Shown: positions 25,665-37,400 of the stretch, one piece after another | Layout of the letters: every line of letters begins with the position of its first letter | Position numbering within the stretch: position 1 is the stretch's first letter | Assembly: GCA_029215795.1 (NCBI GenBank) | Contig: JARDYH010000003.1 | Location: forward strand, 176,464,382 to 176,528,381 | DNA: 64,000 nucleotides | Direction of reading: 5' to 3' | From: Anniella stebbinsi | Taxonomy: Eukaryota; Chordata; Lepidosauria; Squamata; Anniellidae | Position numbers and translations under genes: made by a program | The notes under the pieces: generated by a model | The model's database searches: none | Told to the model about the DNA's origin: nothing | Seen by the model: the letters and a program-made list of their open reading frames with translations, nothing else

Positions 25665-26257
25665 CCTAATTTTCCATTTGTCACTTCAAACATCTTATAC
25701 AAGATGAAACGTTTCTGTATTGGTAAAAGCATGCTGCTTGGTTTAGAGGAGCTCCATCACACCTACTTTTTTTTATTTCTATGTACCCGTAGTTTTGATA
25801 TCCGTTTCCCTTTCATGATTGTAGCCATACTGGGGCCTCCCTTTTCAGTTATGGGCTCTTATGGGTGGAGGGTTGTTCCTGGCTGCAGGAAGGGAAGGGG
25901 CATGTAGGGAAAGATGAAGGGGGGGGGAATCCCGTGTGCTGGAAGAGGAGAATTGCCCCCCTTCCCCTTTCCTCATCAACAAACACGCCCCCAACAAAGG
26001 AAAAAGCAAGAGGGGGGATATTCCTGACTTTTTCAGCGCCAAAATACTTCATAACAAGGGGCAGAAGGGGTGCGATGAGAGCAGGACAGGGACGACATCA
26101 TGTGAGTACCTTGTGGCAAAACCACATACAAGGCAGGGCGAGTGTGCAGTAAATCGCTGGTGTGATGGAGCTCTTAGATCACCTTAGAAATATATTGTAT
26201 ACATGTGTCAGAAATGCTTTCCAGATAAGAAATGTGTACTGTTTCTCAGGTGTGCTC

Positions 26258-26385
26258 AGAAAGTAGATCTATAGATGTTTTGGATGGCAACTCCCAGCAT
26301 TTCTGACCATTGACCCTGCTGCCAGGGGCTTCTGGGAGTTGAGATCTACCTTCTGCCCACCCCTGACCTAGACTCTGAGTGCCTT
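26258..26385. mobile_element. Palindromic MITE
   Basis: GATGTTTTGGATGGCAACTC..CAGCATTTCTGACCATTG then CTTCTGGGAGTTGAGATCTACCTTCTGCCCACCCC (quoted in pieces) form inverted halves of the family seen also at 26785, 40972, 55198 and 56815. Confidence 0.7.
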
Positions 26386-26784
26386 TGGACATGACATGGA
26401 AAGAACAAGAGGTGTACATCCTTTTCCTCTGCATCTCTAAGTTATGAAATATTGAGCGGTCTGCTAGGATTGGAAATTGGTGCTGAAATTGATCAGACAA
26501 GTTTAGCTTGGCAGTTCCTTGTTTATTAGGCAGATTGGCACTGGTGGCTCTGAATGGATGGCCTTTGTTTGATTCTGGAAGGGGAATGTCTTTCTTCTAC
26601 CAGCTTTCTCCCTGCCTGAGACATCAACATTCAAGCTGCATGTGTAAAAATGCAGCCTCTAGGTCAGAGTAATCTGGTTCAAAACAATTCTGATGATAAA
26701 ATATGGAATTTGATAGGATTATGACTGCAGCATCTCTTCAGTGCTTCCTGCATATACCTTATCACTAATGAACAGGGATGTCGC

Positions 26785-26905
26785 TCTCTAGATTTTTGGC
26801 CTAAAACTTCCATCAACCCTTACCATTGGCTGTACTGGCTAGGCCTAATAGGAGTTGAAGCCCAAAACATTTGGAGAGCCACAAGTTTCCCACCCCTGAT
26901 TATAC
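26785..26905. mobile_element. Palindromic MITE
   Basis: CTCTAGATTTTTGGCC.. at the left is mirrored by CATTTGGAGAGCCACAAG and TTCCCACCCCTG at the right, around a central CATTGGCTGTACTGGC. Confidence 0.7.
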
Positions 26906-27139
26906 AGGATGCACTGCAGCATGTAACCTTCCCCTGGCATTTTTATAAAATAAAAGGCAGCTACATGAGCCTACAATCTTGGGCAGAAGACTAGCTGGTT
27001 GGATGTGTGCAATACTTTCCCTTAGGGCCATTTTCCCCACTGAAAAGCACCCCTGTTCAGCTTCTTTCCACTACATGGGAGAAAAGGTACGGGGAGGGGG
27101 GAACAACTTGGGAGGGGGTGATTTTGAGTAGAAAAATTA

Positions 27140-27275
27140 GTAGAGCTCAGCGGCAGAGCACATCATCTGCATACAGAAGGTTTCAGGTTCAGGCCTTGGC
27201 ATTTCCACTTAATGGATCCTAGTGCTACCTGGGCTAAGGAAAAGCCCTACCTAAGGCCTCATAGAGGTTCTGCAA
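27140..27275 (+). repeat. tRNA-Ala-derived SINE
   Basis: AGAGCTCAGCGGCAGAGCAC (A box), an anticodon-region ATCTGCATAC, and GGTTTCAGGTTCAGGCCT (B box) followed by a non-tRNA body (GCCAGTCTGAGT-like GCAAGTCTGAGTGG). Same family as positions 1-85, opposite strand. Confidence 0.7.
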
Positions 27276-28129
27276 GTCTGAGTGGGCCAGGGAAGGCAGA
27301 AGATTGACCAGGATTGGTTGGTAGATCTCTGTCGCCTCCATTTCTTAATTCTAAGAATTTCTTCCCCGCACTCCCATTACTACATTGCGCCTGGCTCCAG
27401 CCGGCAGACCTCAAAGTGCTAGTAACAAGTGAAAATAGATCCAGCAAGCTTGAAGTCTGCCAACCCATGACAGTAGACGATTCTGGACAAAATCAACTAT
27501 GGTCTAAATTAGTACAAAGCAGTTTTATATGTCCCAATTGACAGGTATCTTTATCACCTTGGAATTAACTCTGTGTGATAAAGCAGCAGCAGCAGCAGTG
27601 TTACTCCTACAGGTATGAGGTGCCTGCTGCCTCCATGAGTGGGGGGGGGGGCGTACTACATTTTGGATCTGGTTAAATTACACCCAGGGGTGCTGAAGTA
27701 AAGAGAGAGCAAGAGCAAGAGAGAGCAGTCTAGTCTATTTCAGAATGTCAAATAGTTCTTTCATTATTCTATTGTCCCTTACTACCTACTTGGGATGTTT
27801 CTTTCAAGCATCTTGACCTCTGTTTTACAAACTGTATATCTTAAGTCCAGTCTGGTCAACTGCTTTGTCACAGAATCCTCAGTATCTTCAGTGCATGTCA
27901 TTAACATCCTAATCCATGATCCACTTAAGGAAAAGTACTAGACAGCTTAGTCCCTCTAACGTCAATGGGACTGCAACTTAATCCCAGTACTTCATTTTAA
28001 CGGGACTATAAATCAGGCAGAAAGCCTTTAGCAAACATATGGTGGCCAGTTTCATTTCTCAAGTGGAACTGAGCCAGGGCTAATTGTTATAGGCTAACTT
28101 TCACTGCAAAACCTTCCTTAACTCTACCT

Positions 28130-28610
28130 CCACGTTCAGTGGTTGCATCTAGAAGGCTCTGCTTTTCATTCAGCATTTACAACAATATGTTTGTAATGCA
28201 ACAGCTCGCCAAACATAAACAGTCTATATAAAGAGGCCACGGGGGGGGGGGGGGGGGAACCTGGAAGTGATCACAAGCTGATGCTACTGTTGTAAGAGGA
28301 AGAGGGGTCTGTAAGTTACCTCTGTTGCACATGCTGCCTTGTGAAAAGAGGGTTCTGTGAGAAGCCCCAAAGCTTCAAAACCTCCATCACAGTCCCACTG
28401 AGTCCATGGTATATTTAACCCCAGTATTCTGTCCAATTGTGAGTTCTAGTAGCCTGTGATTAGTTCTTTATTTAAAAAAATTCTAGTGACACCAAAGCTG
28501 TGACTAACCTTGTATGAGAGTATGTCTGATGCTGGAAGATATTATAAAAATAATATTCTGGGTTTCCACCTTTAACTTTCGTTACAGGAGTGGTGAGAGA
28601 TATTGACTGG
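28130..28610 (-). pseudogene. Decayed duplicate of PPIL6 promoter and exon 1
   Basis: This stretch aligns, in the same orientation, with 45780-46390. Shared blocks, read on the plus strand, include AGTCTATATAAA, GTTACCTCTG.TGCA, GTGAAA.GAGGGTTCTGT.AGAAG, CCAA.TGTGAGTTCT..TAGCCTG and the distal CAAAGC...GATGCT.. region. On the minus strand it still encodes GLLTEPSFHKAACATE followed by the gtaact donor, matching PPIL6 exon 1 GLLTEPSFHMAVFAAE. It lacks about 120 bp of the coding start present at 46 kb, and its candidate ATG runs into TGA after six codons; an 8-bp length difference also breaks the frame. No copy of exon 2 or later exons was seen beside it. It lies between the PPIL6 3' end and the CD164 promoter. 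Confidence 0.75.
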
Positions 28611-28785
28611 GTTTGCACAACATGACGACCTATCGTGGGTGACAAACCATGGTGGTTTGTGATGTCCTGCGAAGCTGGACCAATTCCTGGAGGTTGGCTT
28701 GTGTGTGAGCAAGAGACCACCCTAATAACCCAGGGCTTGTTGCTGGGGTTGTTTAATCCACAGTGGTATTGTCTGAACCCGGCAT
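28607..28785. mobile_element. Short hAT-like MITE
   Basis: CTGGGTTTGCACAACATGAC at the left and TATTGTCTGAACCCGG at the right are inverted relatives. The interior carries CAAACCATGGTGGTTTG, a typical internal palindrome of this family. It overlaps the edge of the PPIL6 exon-1 duplicate. Confidence 0.5.
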
Positions 28786-28789
28786 TGCC

Positions 28790-31200
28790 AACCCATCATG
28801 GGTTACTGACATTGGTGAGCAAGCTGCTTGGCAAGAACAGCAGAAACCCATGCCACTCTTGCCGAGCAATGAAGTGGCACTTTGGAGGGGCTGTCACTCA
28901 TTCGCGAACCCTCTATTTTTAAAGATTTTGTCCTCTGGACATTTCACACCAATCCTTTCAATTATTTTTTCCACTCCAGTAATGTGTGCAAATATCTAAT
29001 TTATTTATTTTTGGGGGTCAGATTTTCAGAGTTGCACAAAAGCACCACTCTGTCCACAATAGGTAGGTTTCAGCCATCAAACACACAGGGTAACTGACAA
29101 GAGGACACTGTATGTAAGCTGATTTCACAGCCTTTGACAGTTGGCAGGTGGGGAGAAGGGATGCAGTTCATCTTCTTAGCAGGGTGATCCCCAGGTTTTT
29201 AAGTATTGCCCTGACCCTTGGTGGCACCCTTCTTCAAATCCTCGCTTCCCCCAGTCTTCAGTATGTCTTTTTCATAGAGAAAAGCCACCTCTTTTTCACA
29301 GTAACTACCGCTACATTTGACCACTGTCAAACACCATTTCTGCATGAGGCACTTATGCATTCATGATTGGTCACCTACGGAAGTTCGTGGTCCTATACAT
29401 GACATCGTCATCCTACAGGCACTTCCCGCTCTTTGCAAGTGTTATCGTGATGCTTTTTGTGATGAAGAAAATCCAGCATTTTTCTTTCTCAAGCAATGAA
29501 CCACTTTAACTCTATAGTGTACTGATGTCATGGTGGATTATGACAAATAATACAAAAGTGCTATCTAGTGGTTTTATAATGAAACATATAGACCTTGCCA
29601 AGGGGAATGAAAAGAAGGGGGGGAACCACTTGGAAAGCACCTGTTCTAATCCCACAAAGAATCCGAAAGCAAAAGCCCTGGTAAAGTTGTGGGATTTTTG
29701 CCTGGTGTAGAAATGGTCAAAGGTTGCTGCAGTTAGTCTGAACGGGAGCGAAAAGGGGATAGCGTGTAGATCTCTGTGAAAAAGAGGTTCTGGAGAAAAA
29801 TGTAAAAATCTGTAATGGAAATACATGTATAAAGCCAGTAAAAATGTCACAAAATAGTGAGCAAGCTCCCATTTAAAACAAAGCAAGGAGTGGGTGAGAG
29901 GGAGAGAAAAGGCAGAAAGGTGTGGTGGCGTTGTAGCTATGGAGATTGCATTTATTCACAATATTAAGATGAACTGTGGAAGGAGGTAGCTGGCATAGCG
30001 TGATGAAGAGTTCTGGAGAATTCGAATGCTTGCACACCATTTTGGTTGGTGGCCTAATAAACATATTGCCATAATACAGATTTTTGGTGGGGAACTCTTC
30101 ATGAGACAAGATGTTGTAGAAAACAAAAAGGGAGGTGAGAGTGATAAAGAAGGGGTGGTATTTTTACCCTTCCCCTCTATATCTGTAGTGGCTAAAATAG
30201 AATGCAGGTAGAATCACGCAGACACAAGTGGATTTAGTCTCACTAGTCCAAAGCAGACTGCAGAATTGAGATTAGGGAAGCAATAATGATCCTAAGAGCC
30301 CTGGTCTTTTATGACCACATGGCCCATTCAGTGGGCATTTTTATTGCACAGCTTTTCCTGCACACATTTCATTTTTTTTAAAAAATCAGATTTACCAGGG
30401 TTTATTTTGTGGTGGAAATAAGGCAAGAAGAAGCGGGAGACGCATGGGAGGCAGATGTCGTAATCAAAAGGACTCACGAACATCCGTAAGTGGGCAGTAA
30501 CGAGCGTGCAATAAAACACTCATCTAATGATGCTCTTAGTCTCACCCCCCCACCTGATAATGTGGAAGTCATGATACAGGATGTTTGTGCTTCCCACCCA
30601 GTCTGAAAACGGGCCATAATTTCCTGTTGTTCTATTTGTTTTGCTGAAACTCACAATATATAAAATTGCTTTAAAAAAATACACATTAATGCAGCCTTCT
30701 AGATATCTAAACTATAGGAACAATCCAGAGACCTGCACAACTAATTCTGCACACTTAGCAGTTCTTTCTATTTCTTTGTTCACCCAGCAACAGCCCCATA
30801 TGGTGCTTTTGTTATCATAGCTACAATTTATAAAATGCCTACAATTTTCTAGGCACTGTATGCAAAATGAAAACCAAAGACACACACACACCCTGACTGT
30901 AGGCTTGCAAAGTTATAGCTATTCTTTTTTTTTCTTTTTTTTTGAGATTCAGGAGAACTTCGTAAGCAATGGGAATTGGTAGGCTGCTGCTCAAAGAAGA
31001 AAGGACCAGAACCCTTCTAAGCATATGCAATTCCTTGAGCGTACCTTACAGAGCTCTCTTAATCGTGGTCACATTAAATCATTTACATTCGGCTCCCAAG
31101 ATCCCATATTCTTAAGTGTAAGATTGCTTTTGCAACAAAAGTATTTGGAAAGGAACAGGACTTGAAATACTTTATATATTTTTTTTCTAAAAGTGGAAAA
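28790..31200. other. Intergenic, repeat-rich, no gene recognised
   Basis: No supported exon. A repeat at 30310-30540 is shared with 33185-33425. Open frames on both strands between 29.5 and 30.2 kb overlap each other and resemble no family. Confidence 0.5.
30310..30540. repeat. Unclassified interspersed repeat, copy 1
   Basis: TGGCCCATTCAGTGGGC, TCCTGCACAC, GAGGCAGATGTCGT, CAGTAACGAGCGTGCAATAAAACACTC and ATCTAATGATGCTCTTAG (partly quoted) occur in the same order at 33185-33425. Probably a non-autonomous DNA transposon. Confidence 0.65.
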
Positions 31201-31207
31201 GGTGCTT

Positions 31208-31213
31208 TTTATT
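31208..31213 (-). terminator. PPIL6: PPIL6 polyadenylation signal (AATAAA)
   Basis: A minus-strand AATAAA about 90 nt after the PPIL6 stop codon, the first after the stop. A T-rich plus-strand tract (31181-31188) on the downstream side is A-rich on the sense strand, so cleavage here is plausible but unproven. Confidence 0.5.
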
Positions 31214-31302
31214 TGCCAAACATTTTTGAACCATAAATCCTCTGATCAGAAAACAACATCACTATGCATTATAGTAATATTAAATAACTCTAACACCCAG
31301 AG

Positions 31303-31414
31303 TCACGGCTGAAAGACTCCACAGTTAATAATTTTACATTCTACATCTGGCCTCTCATTGAATGTATTTGTTGCTTCCAGTTCCCGGAGAACTTCGGAGC
31401 CCTCGATCACCTGT
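31303..31414 (-). CDS. PPIL6: PPIL6 coding exon 8 and stop
   Basis: Completes G300 and encodes QVIEGSEVLRELEA...NERPDVECKIINCGVFQP, then TGA. It aligns with human QLIEGTEVLKQLE..NERPIHMCRI; the last residues diverge. Confidence 0.93.
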
Positions 31415-34400
31415 CTAAAGTAGGAAGAAACTAAGTAAATATTAGGAAGTCACATCCATTATTTTTTAAAGTCCAATCTGGTCATTGCCTGGATGGGAGA
31501 CTACCTTGGAACCCCATGTACACCAACTTGATTTCCATAATGAAATAAAGGCAGGATATAAATGCTACTAAGTAAATAAACACAATGCTATACAAATCTA
31601 AATGCTTCATTCTGCCATTAAAGCAGAGCTGCCCCCCCCCCCAACATGTTTCAATTGCAACAGTTGTACCTAGGATCTACCACAGAGCTCTTACACATAC
31701 CCAAAAGCCACATATTTGTCATTCAAGTAAGGTGCTGGCTGTAGTGTGATGTAGAACTGGGACCCATTGCTGTGGCGTCCTTTGTTGGCCATTCCAAGAA
31801 CACCTCTTCGGTCATGGAGAACTGCAAAATTTTCATCTAAAAGACAGTTCATACATATTTATGTAGCATGGCTGCAGTTTTCTTCTTTCCACTGGTCCAC
31901 TTTTCCTAATTCCACATTTCCCACTTTCACTTGCTCTTGTGTTCAGTATAATATCAGTAGTGCAACCAGAAATAACACTGATTTTTTATATTTTCAATGG
32001 AAAGGTGAGAACTACACATTAAGCAGGATCCAGGGATCCTGGCCAAAATGGAATCCTATGAGAAGTTCTCCCTGCTTCCTCATAATGCCTGGCAAACCTT
32101 ACTTCATGATATTGAGTTCCCCCACATTCACCAGTGGCAGCCAGTGCTGGTGGGGCAAAGGAAATCACAACATGACAATACATACAGGATGAATTTTTCT
32201 ACAGGTGCCATTTTTAATAACCTTTTAGTGTCCATAAAACATATTGAACAGTATTTTATAGACAAGGTTGCGCAGGATCAAGTTTCACTGTGTTCAGTAG
32301 GATACTGGCAAGATTGCTTAGGATTGTAGCCTCACTTTCTTCACTTTTCATTTCCTTTTCTAGTTTGAATTTTCCTGGTATAGAATAGCTAAATTAAACA
32401 CACCTTTTAAGCGGTCAAGAACCTCAAAGGGGCTTTTCACATATGTATCTTAAATTGCTTTTAAATCTCTTCCACACACAAGCAAATCATCATCATCTGT
32501 GCAGAAGAAAAAGTGAGGAGAGGCACTTGTAATGCAAATGAGCATTCTGGTCAATGAGTAGGTTTCAGATTTGTACTTCAGTCCTGATTGAATCAAGAAC
32601 CACTTCAAATCTCATGTAGGAAAACACCCAAAGTCTCTTGTCTCTGTCATTTCAATTGATGAGTTTCAACCAGTAGTTGCATTTCTATTACTATAGTACA
32701 TTTTGTGTTCAGGCAGTATCTCAGTCTATTATCATTCATGCCTCCTAGCTTGGTGTCACCAGTACATTTTAAGAACATATTCCTACCTTCAAAGATAGGT
32801 CCGTATATTGCCTCACCTCCATCCCCTCTTCCTTCATGTATGTCTGTATATTAATTAAGAAAAAAAATTAAGGTCATACAATTATCATTCTATATTTGAA
32901 AAGAAGAGCACAGAAGCTCAAAATGGCTTAAGCTATTAAACATAATTGCATGATATTAACTAACGAGTGCCAAATAACACGATTAATGGCTACTTTCAAC
33001 AGAGCTCTCTAGCCTATAATTGATGGTTCAGGTTGAATAGCCAATGTCTATTCTATTTTTAGGTTTTGGTCTGATAGTGTCATCACACAGGTGAAAATCG
33101 CATTTCCTTACCATTGCTTCTCTGCCTGCATGTTTGTCCCTCATTACTTCCTCTTTTGAAGGAGAAAGTAAACAACGTGTACATGGCCCATTCAGTGGGC
33201 CGTTTTGATCGTGCTGCTTCTCCTGCACACAGCAGGGGAGAGCGGCAAGTTCCATCTCAAAAAATAAGTTGGACTTACTGGAGTGGGTGTCTTTTTTGCC
33301 GTGTGAAGAAGGCTAGAAGGGGTGGGAGGTGCACGCAGGAGGCAGACGTCGTGAGAGAGACCCACGAAAATCCACGATTGCCCAGTAACGAGTGTGCAAT
33401 AAAACACTCGTCCGATGGAGCTCTAAGTGACCAAAAAGCTCCCATATAGTAAATTCTGAATAGAACCCTCATTATTATTCTCTTGACTTTCTTTTAAAAT
33501 AGACTTGGCAAATTTTCTTTTCCTTTCGTTTTTCTTTTTTGGTCGTGAAATTGTAGCTTTACAGCCAATTGCTATTGATAAACGTCTTTCACACTCATCC
33601 AGATATTTTCTGCACACAGACTCTGTGAGCATCTCTACATTAAGGGAAAATCACGTTGCTTACCCGGGGTCTTGTGCTTCCTGCTTCTTTGGCACAATTG
33701 TTGTGGGCTGCATTTCATGGGCAGGGAGGGGCAGCCACATGGTTTGAATTGAATAATCCCCCTCTAAGCGGGTGCCTCCCACTTCCTTTGAGACATCACC
33801 ATCTAGTGGCGGAAGATCCCACTTTTCCTGGCTATTACCACATTAAAAGTAGTTCTTTTAATAACGAGATTTCCAGGGGATAGCACAGGGACTTCCCGGT
33901 TGTTGATGACATCGTGTAATGATCCTGCAAACTTCTGTGAGTGGCCAATCACAAGCATGCAATAAATCACTTGTTTAAAGGAGCCCTGCGTCTCTTCAGT
34001 GGAAGAATCAGATCTCTATGCACAAGGGAGTATGCATGCAAATTGTCTCACTCAGTGGAAGTGAATGGGGAGGCCCACACTGGTGGGAGAGCTACATTCC
34101 TGCTGCTTGCATCAAATCACTGCATTAATCTGTTTGCAAGCCATTGAGAAACCTAAGCAAAAGCATGGCTTATCTTAGTGTTCATATTATCTCAAAGTCT
34201 AGTTTTACCCTGATGATAGGTATGAATAACAGAATCATATACCAAAGCTGCAGCATGAAGAGATTTCAGTACCCACCTCCTCCTTGTATCCAGCCATTTT
34301 TTACAAGTCGGTGAAAGATAGAATCTCGGTAAGTGAGTGACAGCCCCGACTCAGACTTCTTTTTCTCTCCTGTACACAAATTCTGAAAGTTCCGACATGT

Positions 34401-37400
34401 TTTGGGACAGATATCAGAATAGAGCTGCACAACAGAGAGGGAAAGAACATGGTAAGTTTCCATAAGCTCAGTCCCAGAGAACGCCCATCTTTCCCTTGTC
34501 TCGTCAGTGGGGAGACAAGTGTTGCATGAATTAAATATATTACATCCCTGTGACATGTTGCATACACTTAGAATCTTAAGAGTGTAGCATCTTTTAAAAG
34601 CAAGCTTCTAGCCCATGTGGTTATAGACAATAGTTTTAAAATGCAGAGAAAGAATCAGTAAAAGTCTCAGAAGATGGAGGTGTCTTCTTTGGCCATGCCC
34701 TCTTGCTGTCAAGAGGATAAATATTCTTGTGACACACGCACACCCATAATTCATTACTTTCTTGCTTCAACATAACTATACTCCCTCATTCCCAGCCATC
34801 TGCTTAGCAATAACCAATGGAGAGAAGACACCAATTTCCAGGGTCTTCTCAATGGTGGCGCCTCCATTGTGAAACTCTCTCCCATGGAAGTTCTCCTGGC
34901 ACATTCTATGCTGCCTTTTAGGAGATAAGTAGATACCGTTTGTTGTTTCAAAGAGTTTTTATGTGGCAGATTTACAGTGTTAATCCCTGTCAGGTTTATT
35001 TAGCTTTGATATTATTATACTGTGGATTTTATTGATTTTACTGTTCATGTGTTTTTAATTTTATATCTTATTTTATTGTGAACTATTCAGAGAGCTTCAC
35101 TAGGAAATGATACAGAAATTTCACAAACACACATAGATAAGGACGGTCATTAAAGAAATCGTACAACATAATACTACTCAGAGTTCAATGCAACTTCCAG
35201 GTACGAGTGCATAGAGGCCTGATGCCTAAAGGCAGTATCTAGTGGAGCACAAGGGAGATCTGCCGACCTGCCCTGCTCCAGAACCAAGTGTTTCCTTTGT
35301 TTTGGGGATTGCCCCTAGAAGCGGGAAATCTCCATTCCGCAAATAGTAGGCCTGCTCATGATGGGGCAACACTGGATACTGCCCTTAGTCAATCATATGA
35401 CTTTTATGATTTATTAATTAAATAAATACAGCTTTTAGGCATTTGATTGGTCAATCACATCTGCAGAAATTTGCATAGGAGAAAAACTAATTCAAAATAA
35501 AACGGCATATTTTTTGTTTTTAGAGGATAATCAGATTTGTGCCCTATGGATTTTTAAAGTACCAGTCAACAACCTTATGCCAGATAGAGGGCTTCTAGCA
35601 CTGCCATTCAAAAGGCCCTGTGCAGGTGTTTCGACTTTCCCTCTTCAATGGATTATTTTGTGGAAAGAAAAAAATGGAAGCAGTGCTGGGAAAACACGGG
35701 AGGGATACAAGTGAAAGTCCACAATGTTTGGACCCGACCCTATGAAATTCCATGAATGAGTTAGGACAACTGCACAATTAAAGCCTCATCCGGAAGCACC
35801 CGAGGATTGTGCCCTTAAGCATTTTAAAAGTCAGTTTTAAATATACATATTGCTTTATTTGAATGCTGAGCGCTGCCTCCAATTCCAACGTTTGATTTTT
35901 CTCATGCACCTTAACTTACCTCAAATAGCAATTTTCCGATTGGCACCTCCTGAATAGCTATCTCAAAGAACACAAACACATGCTGCCAAGATAAAGAAAG
36001 CAAACCCAGAGGTCAGTGTAGGAGTATGCTGAATCATCGGATAAAGACTTTGTCCTTATGATCATTAATCATGCTTTAGAAGGCAAAAGGTTAAGGCAAC
36101 CTTTTGCCTTCTAAACCTTTTGCTTTAGAAGGCAAAAGGCAGCTAATTTGTCTGAAGTTGTGCTTTTCCAATTTTCTACTTTCAAGGAACTTTTTTTATC
36201 AACTAATCTGTTAAATTACTCCTGCATGATGCAGATTTTAGGGTTACTCCTGATTTTAGGGTGCGTTCTAGGGTGCACATTCATCGCAAAGGGCCTCACT
36301 GTCATCCTGCATGAGCTGAGAGGGCACCTAAAATATTCCGAACACTCCCCTGTGATAGTGCCATTTGGACGAGGAGGGGAAAGAAGGAAAGATTCATAGT
36401 GAGGGGTCAAGTGGTCTTTCAAGGACCTAGTTTACCATTAAGTCCTCTGGAACACAGCTTCAAAACCACTGCCCCAAATGCTATGCTTTTGGAGGGGAAG
36501 AAATAAACACCATAAAGGTTTCTGTAAGGGATTATACATGAAGTTAATGTCAAATAGAACAGGATGTAGGGCAGTGGTGTGGCCTAAATGTGGCCCACTC
36601 TGTTTTACCCCTAAGTGCTGCTGCTGAAATTCATGGCAGCAGCAGCAACAGCCAAAAAAAATAAAATAAAAATAAAAAATAGCCATTTGCCACTGAAAAT
36701 TGGCAAACCTCTACAGAATGCTACAATGACCAAATTGTAAATTTGGCCCCCAGAACTCTAAACCTGCACACCTTGATATAGGAACTGAAGAGCCCTGATC
36801 CATCATGTCACATATATGGCGGTGCATAGCCACCTGCTCAAGAGGAACTCTGTGAGCACTCCTTTGGAGCACATTACTGGTGCTGACTGAAGGCAGAGTT
36901 GAAGAAATTAGCTTAATACAAGTTAGAGAAAGCAATATAGTAGCTGTGTTCGGAGAACACGCTAAGCCACAGTGATTAAGCATTTTGAGCTAAACATTAT
37001 GGGTTTGTGTGTTGTGTGAACCATGACTTAGTGCATTGTGTGAATCATTCCTAACCATTGTGGCTACATAACCATGGTTTAAATATGCTCACTAGCCATT
37101 TATTGCAAAAGTGTTAGCGGCCTAATCATGGCTTAGCATATCATCTGAACAGGCCCTATGTTTCAAAAATAGCATCCCTTGCTGAATTATTAGAGTAAAC
37201 TCTGTTCCAATAACATTTCTATTTCATTTTGAAAACAAAAATAACTACCTTTTTGCTTCTCATGTATTTGGTAAGGAAATCCTCTGTAATGGCTTCATAA
37301 AGTGCTGTGGTTTTAAAGTCTTTATAATCCCAAACATCATAAGCCCACTTTAGCAGCATTTTTTCATCTCCAAGGAGCTGGCCATCAACAAAACACATCA

